This document shows, one piece after another, positions 1 through 10,100 of a stretch of DNA of 64,000 bases. Positions within the stretch are counted from its first letter, which is position 1. Every line of letters starts with the position of its first letter. The position numbers and the translations under genes are program-made. Below the pieces are notes generated by a model. That model had not been told where the DNA came from and ran no database searches. It was given only the letters and a program-made list of their open reading frames with translations. Source of the stretch: JBCBJX01 sp964342855 (lineage in GTDB: Bacteria > Pseudomonadota > Alphaproteobacteria > Caulobacterales > Parvularculaceae); assembly GCA_964342855.1 (NCBI GenBank), contig CAYFIB010000001.1, forward strand, positions 62,001 through 126,000, written 5' to 3'.

Positions 1-1
1 G

Positions 2-1252
2 CAGGTGAACCGCAATCAGAACTTCACCTCGGACGACGCGCAGGGCCGACTTGACGACAACGGCAACCCGTTCATTCGCAGCCGCGGCATCGCCCAGCTC
101 GTCTTCACGCCGGACTTCTTCGGTCGATCGCGCCGAGCCGTCCAACGCGCGCGGGCGAACCGGAACCGGCAGGCGTACGCCATTCTTGATCTGCGCAGGC
201 TGACGGCGGCGAGCGTCGCGGAACGCTATGTCGAAGTCCGTCGGGCGCGCGCGCGTCTGTCTCTTCTGGAGGAATCCCTCGCGCTCCAATCGCAGACACT
301 GGAGATCGTCCGCGCCCGCCGCAGCGCCGGACTCGCCGCTGGCCTTGACGTGAGCCGTGCGCAAGCCGATCTCGCGAGCACGCGCGCCCAACGAGGCCCT
401 CTGATGACCACGGAGGGCGCCGCGATCTACGATCTGGCGGTCCTCCTCGGCAGAACGCCGGGCGAGGACGTGCTCGACGGCGCCGTCGCCGCGATCCCGA
501 GCTTCGTCGCCGGCCCGCCCATCGGCGTTCCGGCTGATCTCGTCCGTCGACGCCCTGACATTCTGCAGGCGGAACAGGCGTTGATCGCGGCCACGGCGGA
601 GATCGGCATCGAAGCAGCGGATCTCTTTCCGTCCTTCCGCATTCCCGGCGATTTGTCGGTTGACCTCGAAGGCCCGGGCATCGGCGACGCCGTTGTCGCG
701 ACCGTGTCCTCGCGCGTCGATATCCCCCTCTTCGACGCCGGTCGTCGGCGCGCCGAAATCCGCGCCGCGCGCTCGCGCACCGAGGCGGCGAAGCTCGGCT
801 ATCGGTTGGCGCTGCTTGAAGCGATGCGCGATGTCGAAACGGCGCTGATCGGCATTGAAGCCGCCGCGATGCGGCGCGACGAACTCGCCGCCGCCGTCGA
901 GGCGAGCGAAGCGGCGTACAGGCAGCTGAACGCTCTCTATAAAGAGGGCCTATCGAACCTCACGGACCTTCTCGACGGGCAACGTCAGCTCATTTCGAAC
1001 CGGGAGTCCTATGTGAACTCCGAGGCCGATCTCGCGGTCGCCGTCATCGCTCTTTATCTCGCGGTCGGATCGCCGACGGGCGAGCCCTATGTCGAGGATG
1101 ACGTGATCGACAAGCCGGCCCGCCGCAATCTCTATCGTACCGTTCGCGCGGCGCTCGGCGTGCCGACATCCGCCGACGTCGCCGAGATCACCGGCGATAC
1201 GGAGGCGGCGGGGGCGAACGAAGGCGACGACGCCGCGACGCCCGAACAGTGA
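2..1252 (+). CDS. RND efflux outer-membrane factor, TolC/NodT family (5' truncated)
   Basis: This is the C-terminal part of an outer-membrane channel protein of a tripartite efflux pump. The reading frame is open to the left edge, so the signal peptide, the lipid-attachment cysteine and the first segment are missing. The 416 visible residues show the two-fold TolC repeat: long helical stretches rich in Ala, Arg and Glu (for example around residues 60-130 and 240-330) and the family phrases LVRRRPDI and VDIPLFDAGRR, which are typical of the NodT/OprM lipoprotein branch. The Ala/Glu-rich C-terminal tail after about residue 360 is extra. The inner-membrane pump and periplasmic adaptor should lie upstream, outside the window. 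The substrate cannot be told from this part. Confidence 0.9.
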   Translation, partial: QVNRNQNFTSDDAQGRLDDNGNPFIRSRGIAQLVFTPDFFGRSRRAVQRARANRNRQAYAILDLRRLTAASVAERYVEVRRARARLSLLEESLALQSQTLEIVRARRSAGLAAGLDVSRAQADLASTRAQRGPLMTTEGAAIYDLAVLLGRTPGEDVLDGAVAAIPSFVAGPPIGVPADLVRRRPDILQAEQALIAATAEIGIEAADLFPSFRIPGDLSVDLEGPGIGDAVVATVSSRVDIPLFDAGRRRAEIRAARSRTEAAKLGYRLALLEAMRDVETALIGIEAAAMRRDELAAAVEASEAAYRQLNALYKEGLSNLTDLLDGQRQLISNRESYVNSEADLAVAVIALYLAVGSPTGEPYVEDDVIDKPARRNLYRTVRAALGVPTSADVAEITGDTEAAGANEGDDAATPEQ

Positions 1253-1302
1253 CGTCGGTTGCGCGCTGGTTCCGCTGACCATCGCCCGCTAAAGATCAAC
1301 GC

Positions 1303-1848
1303 ATGACCGTTCAAAAACTCATGCGCGATATCCACCACTGGGGATCAACGCTCGTCATGATCCAGCTCGGGCTGGTCATATCGACGGGCCTCCTCCTGAT
1401 GCTGAAGAAAGACATCGACTGGATTCAACCGCCGACACGCGCGGGCGAAGCTCCTTCAGACATTCCCGCTCAGACATTCGACGAACTGTTCGAGAAAGCG
1501 CGAAACGTCCCTGAACTGGCCATCGAGGATTGGCGCGACCTCGATCGCGTGGACGTGAAACCGGGCAAAGGCGTCATCAAGTTCATCGCGGCCAACAATT
1601 GGGAAGCGCAGATCGACACCGAAACCGGCGCGCTTCTTCAGGTCGCTTATCGCCGCTCCGACACGATCGAGCGCCTGCACGACGGCTCGTTCTTCGCAGA
1701 CTGGGTGAAGCTCTTCGTGTTTCTGCCGACCGGCGTCGTTTTGCTCTTCTTATGGGGAACAGGCGTCTACCTGTTCTTCCTGCCGCACGTGAAACGCGAA
1801 CTGCGGCGACGCAAACGCGCGGCGCAGGCCGCATCGCGCACCGCATAG
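1303..1848 (+). CDS. PepSY-associated transmembrane protein
   Basis: Small inner-membrane protein of 181 residues. It has an N-terminal membrane helix preceded by the HHWGS phrase typical of PepSY-TM proteins (residues about 10-35), a periplasmic domain with a PepSY-like segment ending in the ID-ETGALLQV phrase (about 75-125), a second membrane helix (about 137-160, FVFLPTGVVLLFLWGTGVYL) and a basic cytoplasmic tail. It starts 50 bp after the efflux factor and could be co-transcribed with it. Family members are often found beside siderophore receptors and may act in iron handling or as protease inhibitors; here the neighbouring genes do not settle the role. Confidence 0.8.
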   Translation: MTVQKLMRDIHHWGSTLVMIQLGLVISTGLLLMLKKDIDWIQPPTRAGEAPSDIPAQTFDELFEKARNVPELAIEDWRDLDRVDVKPGKGVIKFIAANNWEAQIDTETGALLQVAYRRSDTIERLHDGSFFADWVKLFVFLPTGVVLLFLWGTGVYLFFLPHVKRELRRRKRAAQAASRTA

Positions 1849-1916
1849 CCACGCCCTTCCGTATTTTCATTTTACATGACGGCCTCGCCGGTTAGGCTTC
1901 GCGCCAACTGGCAAGA

Positions 1917-4900
1917 ATGGGGCGTTTCATGAGATTTTTGGCTTTGGTTGCGACGCTGGCTCTGGCGTCTGGTTCCGGTTGCGCGGAAGAAACTTCAAGG
2001 ACTATTGCAGCGCCGAAGAACGACAAAGCTGAAGATCAGGGGCCTCTCTCAAGCGGCACGTTCAAAGGTCTCGAACTGCGAAATATCGGCCCGGCGTTCA
2101 CCTCCGGCCGCATCGCGGATATCGAAATCGATCAAACCAATCCGTCCACGTGGTATATCGGCGTCGGCTCCGGCGGGGTCTGGAAAACAACGAACGCCGG
2201 CACGTCATGGACCCCAATATTCGATGGCGAGACGTCCTACTCCGTCGGCGAGGTCGCGATTGATCCGACCAACCCGAACGTCGTCTACGTCGGAACGGGC
2301 GAAAACAATGGCGGGCGCCATATCGGTTTCGGCGACGGCGTCTACCGCTCGCGCGACGGCGGGAAAAGCTGGGAAAACATCGGCCTGAAACAGTCCGAGC
2401 ACATCTCAAAGATCATAATTCACCCGGAAGACCCGAACACTATCTGGGTCGCCTCGCAGGGGCCGCTCTGGTCCGCTGGCGGCGAACGCGGCGTCTTCAA
2501 AACGACCGACGGCGGCGAGACTTGGGAGAACGTGCTCTCCGCCGGCGAATGGACGGGCGTCACCGATCTCGTCATTGATCCGCGCGATCCGGATCGTCTT
2601 TATGCGGCGACCTGGCAGCACCACCGCACTGTGGCGGCTTATGTCGGCGGCGGCCCGGAAAGCGGCCTTCACGCCTCGACCGACGGCGGCGAAACCTGGA
2701 CGGAACTGACCAACGGTCTGCCGAGCGGCAATATGGGTAAGATCGGCCTCGCGATCTCGCCGCAGAACCCGGACGTTCTTTACGCCGCCATTGAAGTTGA
2801 TCGTCGCGAAGGCGGCGTCTGGCGGACGGACACGCGCGGCGCTTCGTGGACGAAAATGTCCGACGCCGTCGGCGGCGGCACGGGCCCGCACTACTATCAG
2901 GAGATCTTCGCGAGCCCGCACGCTTTCGATAAAGTCTATCTTGTTAGCAATTACAGCCAGTACTCCGAAGACGGCGGCAAAACCTGGAAACCGGTTTCGA
3001 CGGAGCTGAAGCACGTCGACGACCACGCGGTCGCGTTCCACCCGACGGATCCGGACTACATCATGTTCGGCAGCGATGGCGGGCTCTATGAGAGCCACGA
3101 CCACATGACATCGTGGCGGTTCATCAACAACCTGCCGGTCACGCAGTTCTACAAAGTGGCCGTGGATGACGCCGAACCGTTTTACAACGTCTATGGCGGC
3201 ACGCAGGACAACAACTCGCAGGGCGGGCCGTCGCGCACGGACAACCGCCACGGCATCCGAAATTCCGACTGGTTCATCACCGTCTTCGCCGACGGGCACC
3301 AGTCCGCGACCGAGCCGGGCAATCCAGACATCATGTACGCGGAGTGGCAACAGGGGAATCTCGTCCGCGTGGACCGCACGACGGACGAGATCGTCTACAT
3401 CAAGCCGCAGGCGGCGCCGGGGGAGCCGGAAGAGCGATTCAACTGGGACGCGCCGATCTATGTCAGCCGGCACGATCCGAAGCGCCTCTATTTCGCTTCG
3501 CAGCGCCTCTGGCGCTCGGATGACCGCGGCGATACGTGGACGACGCTTTCCGGCGATCTCACCCGCAATGAAAACCGCATGCTGATCCCGCATATGGGTC
3601 GGCAATGGTCGTGGGACGCAGGCTGGGACCTGCTCGCCATGTCCGAATACAACTCCATCACCTCCATCGGCGAATCGCCGATCGAAGAGGGTCTCCTCTA
3701 TGTCGGCACCGATGACGGCCTCATTCAGGTGACGGAAGATGGCGGCGAAAACTGGCGTCGGATCGAAGTCGGCGCGCTGCCCGGCGTTCCGGATCGCGCC
3801 TTCGTCAACGACATCCGCGCCGATCTGTTCGATGCGGACACGGTCTATATCGCGCTCGACAATCACAAATACGGCGACTACGCGCCGTATCTCCTGAAAA
3901 GTGAGAACCGCGGCCGCACATGGGTCTCGATCACCGGCGACCTCCCGGACCGTCACCTCGTCTGGCGCATGGTGCAGGACCATGAGAACGCCGACCTTCT
4001 CTTCGCCGCGACGGAGTTCGGTCTTTTCTTCACGGTCGACGCCGGCGAGAAGTGGGTGAAACTGGAAGGCGGCGCGCCGACCATCTCCTTCCGTGACGTG
4101 ACGATCCAGCGGCGCGAAGATGATCTCGTCGCCGCCTCCTTCGGTCGCGGCTTCTTCATTCTCGACGATCTGTCGCCGCTTCGCGACATCTCCGAGGCGT
4201 CCCTTGAGGAAGAAGCGCTTCTATGGCCGGGCCGTCGCGCCTGGTGGTATATGGAACGCCATCAGCTCGGCTTCAGCGAAGGCGGCTCGCAAGGCGACGG
4301 CTATTTCCGCGCGCCGAACCCGCCCTTCGGCGCGGTCTTCACCTACTATCTGAAAGATGATCTCCAGTCGCTGGAAGATATCCGTCAGGAAGCGGAGAAA
4401 GAAGCTGATGAAGACGGCGCGGATACGCCGTTCCCCGGCTTCGACGCCATCGACGACGAGTTGATCGAGGTGAAGCCGGAAATCTGGCTCACCGTGCGCG
4501 ACAGCGAAGGCGCGATCGTGCGCCGGGTGTCCGGCCCGACGAAGAAAGGCGTCCACCGCGTCGCGTGGGACCTCGCCTACCCGTCCATGTCGCCGGTCAC
4601 CTCCGCGGGCGGCGATGACGACAACGGCTCCGGCTTCCTCGTCGTTCCGGGCACGTACACGGTTTCGCTCTCCAAACGCGTCCGCGGCGAAACAACGGAA
4701 CTTGTCGCGCCGCAGTCGTTTGAGGTCGAACGCCTGCGTGAAGGCGCGTTGCCGGGTTCAGAGCCTGAGGTGCTGGTCGCCTTCTGGGAGCGGATCGCCC
4801 GCTTCCAGCGTGATCTGGGCGCCGCGAATGCGAGCCTTCGTGAAATCGATGGCAAGATCGGCCTGTTGAAGACGGCGCTTTCGCGTTCGCGCGCCGCGCC

Positions 4901-5231
4901 GGACGCTTTGGACGCTCAATGGCGGGCCTTGAAAGCCGAACACGACGCGCTGTCGGCGCTGCTGCAAGGCGGACCGGCGATGAACGCCATCGGCGAGGAT
5001 GCTGAAGCGACCATCGGTTCGCGCCTCAATCACGCGATCACGGGTACAGCGTATTCGACCTATGGCCCGACGCCTTCCCACATTCAGTCCATGGACTGGG
5101 CGGAAGAGGAGTTCAGTGACGTCCGCACGCGCATAAATGCGCTCAAGACCGAGGCGATTCCGGCCTTTGAAGCCGCCCTTCTTGAGGCCGACGGGCCGTG
5201 GGTTTCCGGCGCGCCTGTTCCCGGCGAATAA
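1917..5231 (+). CDS. Secreted BNR/sortilin-like beta-propeller protein 1 (annotated elsewhere as glycosyl hydrolase)
   Basis: Large exported protein (1104 residues, or 1100 if Met5 at 1929 is used). A hydrophobic signal segment (about residues 5-20) ends in GSGC, which is not a proper lipobox. The next 750 residues carry about ten Asp-box/BNR motifs of the form S/T-x-D-x-G-x-T/S-W, such as GVFKTTDGGETW and LWRSDDRGDTW, expected to fold into one or two beta-propellers like Vps10/sortilin or GH74 proteins. The last 350 residues include a beta-sandwich-like part (HRVAWDL phrase) and an alpha-helical, coiled-coil-like segment. The glycosidase label of the family is weakly supported: I see no identified catalytic pair. 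It is a paralogue of the protein at 7161-10433, sharing the domain order and many phrases. It is followed after 3 bp by a TonB receptor, which suggests a surface or periplasmic binding role in uptake. Confidence 0.85.
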   Translation: MGRFMRFLALVATLALASGSGCAEETSRTIAAPKNDKAEDQGPLSSGTFKGLELRNIGPAFTSGRIADIEIDQTNPSTWYIGVGSGGVWKTTNAGTSWTPIFDGETSYSVGEVAIDPTNPNVVYVGTGENNGGRHIGFGDGVYRSRDGGKSWENIGLKQSEHISKIIIHPEDPNTIWVASQGPLWSAGGERGVFKTTDGGETWENVLSAGEWTGVTDLVIDPRDPDRLYAATWQHHRTVAAYVGGGPESGLHASTDGGETWTELTNGLPSGNMGKIGLAISPQNPDVLYAAIEVDRREGGVWRTDTRGASWTKMSDAVGGGTGPHYYQEIFASPHAFDKVYLVSNYSQYSEDGGKTWKPVSTELKHVDDHAVAFHPTDPDYIMFGSDGGLYESHDHMTSWRFINNLPVTQFYKVAVDDAEPFYNVYGGTQDNNSQGGPSRTDNRHGIRNSDWFITVFADGHQSATEPGNPDIMYAEWQQGNLVRVDRTTDEIVYIKPQAAPGEPEERFNWDAPIYVSRHDPKRLYFASQRLWRSDDRGDTWTTLSGDLTRNENRMLIPHMGRQWSWDAGWDLLAMSEYNSITSIGESPIEEGLLYVGTDDGLIQVTEDGGENWRRIEVGALPGVPDRAFVNDIRADLFDADTVYIALDNHKYGDYAPYLLKSENRGRTWVSITGDLPDRHLVWRMVQDHENADLLFAATEFGLFFTVDAGEKWVKLEGGAPTISFRDVTIQRREDDLVAASFGRGFFILDDLSPLRDISEASLEEEALLWPGRRAWWYMERHQLGFSEGGSQGDGYFRAPNPPFGAVFTYYLKDDLQSLEDIRQEAEKEADEDGADTPFPGFDAIDDELIEVKPEIWLTVRDSEGAIVRRVSGPTKKGVHRVAWDLAYPSMSPVTSAGGDDDNGSGFLVVPGTYTVSLSKRVRGETTELVAPQSFEVERLREGALPGSEPEVLVAFWERIARFQRDLGAANASLREIDGKIGLLKTALSRSRAAPDALDAQWRALKAEHDALSALLQGGPAMNAIGEDAEATIGSRLNHAITGTAYSTYGPTPSHIQSMDWAEEEFSDVRTRINALKTEAIPAFEAALLEADGPWVSGAPVPGE

Positions 5232-5234
5232 GCC

Positions 5235-7136
5235 TTGAGCGCAGCGGCGCTTCTGCTGAGCGGCGCTCTCGCCCTTTCCGTACCAGGCGGATCGGGCGAG
5301 GCGTCGGACATCATCACGATCACGGCTGAGCGATCCGCCGCTCTTGGCGACGGCGTATTTCGCCTCGATGCGGTTGCGGCGGAGTACGAACGACCTCGCG
5401 ACCTCGGCGGACTGGTCGCGACGGCGTCAGACGTCGCGCTCTCCACGAACTCGCGCGGCGAAACTCTGGCGGCTGTTCGTGGACGGACGGAGCGGAGCCT
5501 TCGCGTCTATTACGACGGCGCGCCGATCGAGGACCCGTGGGACGGGCGGCTTGACCTTGCGCGCATCCCGGCGCTCGCGGTCAGCGAAATCGCCATTGCG
5601 CCCTATCCGACATCGAGCTTCGACAGCGCTGGCGGCCCCGTGCTCGCGGTTGCGCCCGGCGCCGCCAGCGGAGCGAAACTCGCGCTGGAGGTTGGTGATC
5701 TCGCCTACCATCGCGCCGCGGCGAGCATCGGCGGCGAACGCGGTTTCGTCGCTGCGGAGCTTACCGCTCGCGACGGCGCGCCGTTCAGCGGCGACGCGAA
5801 CCTTCCGTTTTCGGAAGATGGCGGCGCCGCGCGGGACAATACCGACTACGAACGCGTATCCGGCGCGTTCCGGCTGGCTCAGAAGACGGATGTCGGAACC
5901 CTCTCGGTCACCGGCCTCATCGCCGACAACGACTACGGCGTCGCCGCCGAGGGGCATATCGATCCAGCTATCGGCAGCCCCCGGTTCTGGCGGCTGCCGG
6001 AAGACAGGCGATCAATCCTTGTCGGGAGATTTGCGGGCGATGCTTTCGACGTGACGGCGTGGGGTCAAATCGCCTCGAAACAGATCGATCAGTTCGACGA
6101 CGCCGACTACGCAACCGTCACGGAACGCGAAACAAGCGAAGACGTCGACTTCGGCGCGCGCGCCTCGCTGGGCGTGACCCTTGGAGGCTGGACCGCCCGG
6201 CTCGGCGCTGAAGCGCGCGACTCCCTGCACCGCGAAACATCCGGCGCGCTCGGCGCCGCACCTCCTGAAGACACCTTCCGACGCCGAACAAGCGCGCTTT
6301 CCCTCGATCTCTCGCGCCCTGTTGGCGAGCGTTGGTCATTCGCGGTCGGCGCGCGCGGTGACGATATAGACACGCTCTCAGCGGGCGGACGACCGCAGGG
6401 ACCGGATTTCACGGGATGGAGCGGATACGCCGCCGCGCGCTTCGCCGCGAGCGACGCCCTCGCCGTGCGCGTCGCCGGCGGGCGATCCCTCCGCATTCCA
6501 ACACAACGCGAACTCTATGGCGCCGCCCTCGGTCGCTTCCTCGTCAACCCCGAGCTTCAGCCGGAAACGTCGGTCTATGGCGAAAGCGAAGTCGCTTATT
6601 CAGCAGGCCGCTTCGAAGCATCGGTCACCGGATTCGCGGAAAAAACGAGCGACACGATCGATCAGGAAACGGTGACCGTGAGCGGCGCGCGCCTGCGCAG
6701 GCGGATCAATCTTGATGGCGTCGATATCGTAGGCGCATCCGGCCACGTCGTAGTGGAGCTACCTGCGAATTTCACGTTCAGCGCCGACGGGACATTTCAA
6801 GGCATCGCCGTGCGCGGCGCCGCGGATGATCGCCTAGCGGAACGTCCGGAAGCGATCGCCCGGGCGCGGCTTCGCTGGCGATCCGTAGACGGCTTCGGCG
6901 CGCTCATCGAGGTCGATCACCGCGGCGAGGCTTTTTCGTTCGGCGCGGACGGAGACCTGGTAGAACTCGACGCGGCGACGCGCCTCAATCTTGAGGCTTC
7001 CTACAAAGCGCCGTCACGGCACGAAGTTCAGGTTTTCGTCCGCCTCGAGAATGCAACTGATACCGCGGTTTTCCCACAAGCCGGACTGCCCGCCGACGGA
7101 CGCTTCGTGCGCTTCGGCGCTTCGACCACTTTATAA
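5235..7136 (+). CDS. TonB-dependent receptor (vitamin B12/BtuB-like size class)
   Basis: Outer-membrane active-transport receptor of 633 residues. The start is TTG, 3 bp after the stop of the preceding gene, giving a signal peptide (residues 1-24) and then DIITITAERS, which resembles a TonB box. The plug domain covers about 25-140, with the phrase LRVYYDGAPIEDPWDGRLDL, and the rest is a 22-strand-type beta-barrel ending in the aromatic-rich FVRFGASTTL strand. It is short for the family, closer to BtuB-like receptors than to the large polysaccharide receptors. It is sandwiched between two BNR paralogues and is probably in one operon with them. The substrate is not identifiable from the sequence. 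Confidence 0.87.
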   Translation: MSAAALLLSGALALSVPGGSGEASDIITITAERSAALGDGVFRLDAVAAEYERPRDLGGLVATASDVALSTNSRGETLAAVRGRTERSLRVYYDGAPIEDPWDGRLDLARIPALAVSEIAIAPYPTSSFDSAGGPVLAVAPGAASGAKLALEVGDLAYHRAAASIGGERGFVAAELTARDGAPFSGDANLPFSEDGGAARDNTDYERVSGAFRLAQKTDVGTLSVTGLIADNDYGVAAEGHIDPAIGSPRFWRLPEDRRSILVGRFAGDAFDVTAWGQIASKQIDQFDDADYATVTERETSEDVDFGARASLGVTLGGWTARLGAEARDSLHRETSGALGAAPPEDTFRRRTSALSLDLSRPVGERWSFAVGARGDDIDTLSAGGRPQGPDFTGWSGYAAARFAASDALAVRVAGGRSLRIPTQRELYGAALGRFLVNPELQPETSVYGESEVAYSAGRFEASVTGFAEKTSDTIDQETVTVSGARLRRRINLDGVDIVGASGHVVVELPANFTFSADGTFQGIAVRGAADDRLAERPEAIARARLRWRSVDGFGALIEVDHRGEAFSFGADGDLVELDAATRLNLEASYKAPSRHEVQVFVRLENATDTAVFPQAGLPADGRFVRFGASTTL

Positions 7137-7160
7137 CAGAAGAACCACAGGAGACACGTT

Positions 7161-10100
7161 ATGATCCGATTTCTGAAATCCGCCGCAGCCCTCGGCGCGC
7201 TGGCCATCGCCACGGGTTATGCTCCAGCGATCGCCGAAGACGACGCCAACCCGCTCGCGTCGCTGCCGCTTCGCGCGATAGGTCCAGCGTACACGGGCGG
7301 GCGCATCTCCGACTTCGCGATGTTCCCCGGCGGGAACAATCACTATCTCGTCGGCACAGCCTCCGGCGGTCTGTGGCGGACGACCGACAACGGTTCGACC
7401 TGGTCGCCGCTCTTCGACAACGAAGCGTCCTACTCCATCGGCGTCGTTGAGATCGCACCGTCGGACGCAAAAACCATCTGGGTGGGAACGGGCGAAAACA
7501 ACGCCCAGCGGTCCGTCGCATATGGCGACGGCGTCTATAAATCGACGGATGGCGGCAAAAGCTGGACGAATATGGGCCTGAAGAATTCCGGCCATATCAG
7601 CCAGATCTGGGTGCACCCGGATGACGCCGATACCGTGCTCGTCGCCGCGCAGGGCCCGCTCTGGAGCGATGGCGGCGACCGCGGCCTTTACAAATCGACG
7701 GACGGCGGCGAGAGCTGGACGCGCATTCTGGAAATTGACCGCTATACTGGCGTCAACGAATTCGTCGTGCACCCGGATGATCCGGACCGCATCGTCGCGT
7801 CAACCTATCAACGCCGACGCCATGTCTGGACCCTGATCAACGGCGGCCCGGGCTCGGGCGTGCACATCACTTCGGACGGAGGCGAGAACTGGAAGAAGGT
7901 CTCCAGCGCGCTGCCGAAAGACCATATGGGGCGCATCGGCCTCGCCATGGCGCCCTCCGCGCCGGATATGGTTTACGCGATCATTGAAGCCAATGACGAC
8001 GAAAAAGGCGTCTACCGAACGACCGACTTCGGGCAGACTTGGGAGAAGCGCTCGTCGCACCTGACGACTAGCCCGCAGTACTACAACGAGATCGTCGTTG
8101 ATCCGCATGATCCGAACCGGCTCTATTCCATGGACACGTTCACTTCGATGTCCGAGGACGGCGGCAAGACGTTTACGGCGCTTTCCACCGATCACCGCCA
8201 TGTTGACGACCATGCCCTGTGGATCGATCCGGAGAACACCAAACACCTGCTCATGGGCGGGGACGGCGGCGTCTATGAAAGCTGGGATCGCGGCGCCCAC
8301 TGGCGTCATATGGACAATCTGCCGATCGTCCAGTTTTACCGTATTCAGCCGGATACGGCCGCGCCGTTCTACAATGTGTGCGGCGGCACGCAGGACAATA
8401 ACTCTCTGTGCGGCCCGTCTCGCACGCCCGTCGTCCACGGCGTAACGAACTCGGACTGGCATATTATCCTCGGCGGGGACGGCTACAAACCGCAGATCGA
8501 CCCGGAAGACCCGAACATCATCTATACCCAGTACCAATATGGCGGCCTTGCGCGCTATGATCGGCGTACGAATGAACGTCTCTACATCACGCCGCGCGCT
8601 CCGGAGGGCGAGCCGGAGTACAAGTGGAACTGGAATACGCCGCTCCTCATCAGTCCGCATGATCGCGAGACGATCTACTACGCGGCGGAGAAAGTGTTCC
8701 GTTCAACGGATCGCGGCGACAGCTGGGAGGTCATCAGCCCGGACCTGACCCGCCAACTCGACCGGAACGCGCTGGAGGTCATGGGGCGCGTCTGGAGCGT
8801 CGATTCCATCGCTAAAAACGACTCGACCTCCATCTATGGCTCGATCATCGCCTTTTCTGAAAGCCCGGTGACGGCGGGTCTCCTCTATGCGGGCTCGGAC
8901 GACGGCGTCATCTCCGTGTCCGAGGACGACGGCGCAAGCTGGCGCTCTACACGGAATTTCGCCGGCGTGCCGGACATGTCACTGGTCGAAGACATCATCG
9001 CTTCAAGCCACGACGAAAACGTCGCCTACGCCGTTTTCGATAATCACAAGCGCGGCGACGTCAAGCCCTATGTTCTGAAAACGACCAATAAAGGCCGCTC
9101 CTGGCGGCCGATCGCCGGTGACCTGCCGGAGCGCGGCTCGGCCCACACCATCACCGAAGACCATGTCGATCCGGATCTCCTCTTTGCCGGGACGGAATTC
9201 GGCCTGTTCGTCACGCAGGATGGCGGCGACAGCTGGGATCGCATGAAGAACGGTCTTCCGACCATCGCGGTCCGCGACCTCGAAATCCAGCGTCGTGAGA
9301 ACGATCTCGTCGTCGGCACCTTCGGCCGCGGTGTTTACATCCTCGACGATTACTCCGCCCTTCGCAGCGATGCTGAAACGGTGGCCGACGCTGATGCGAC
9401 GCTTTTCGAACCGAAGGACGCCCTCCTCTATATCGAAGGCGATCTTTGGGGCACGTGGGGCGGCGCCCAGTCCTTCAACGGCGATAACTTCTGGTACGGA
9501 GAAAACCCGCCCTTCGGCGCGGTGTTCACCTATCACCTGAAAGACGCGCTGAAGACCGCGGCCGAACGCCGTCGCGCGGCGGAGATCGAGATTGAGGAAA
9601 AGGGCGGCGACACGCCCTATCCGAGCTGGGAGGAGCTGCGCGCCGAAGACCGCGAGGACGCCCCCGCCATCGTGCTCGAAGTCTCTGACGAAAGCGGAGG
9701 CGTGGTGCGTCGCCTTTCGGCGCCGACATCGGCCGGGCTGCATCGCGTCGCGTGGGACCTGCGTTTTGAACGCCCGGACCCCGTGAACCTCTCCGGCGAC
9801 GGCGCATCGCTCTTTGGCGGAACGCCGCTCGGACCGCTCGCAACGCCGGGCGAATACTCCGTGCAACTTGTTAAGCGCGAGAACGGCGTGGAGGAGCAGA
9901 TCGGCGAGGCGCAATCCTTCACCGTCAACGCATGGGATCGCAGCCCCGAGGCGACAGACGACCGCGACGTGCTGCTGGCGTTCCAGACCCGCACCAGCGA
10001 CCTCCTTCGCGCCGTCTCCGGAGCGCAACGCGCGTTGCGCGAGGCGCAGAACCGCGCCTCCCACCTGAAAGCGGCGCTGGACCGGACACCCGCCTCCGAC

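Noticed and set aside
2406..3983. 525-codon open frame on the minus strand
   Set aside because: It is antisense to the BNR protein, with low-complexity Arg/Val/Asp composition as expected for a GC-rich shadow frame.
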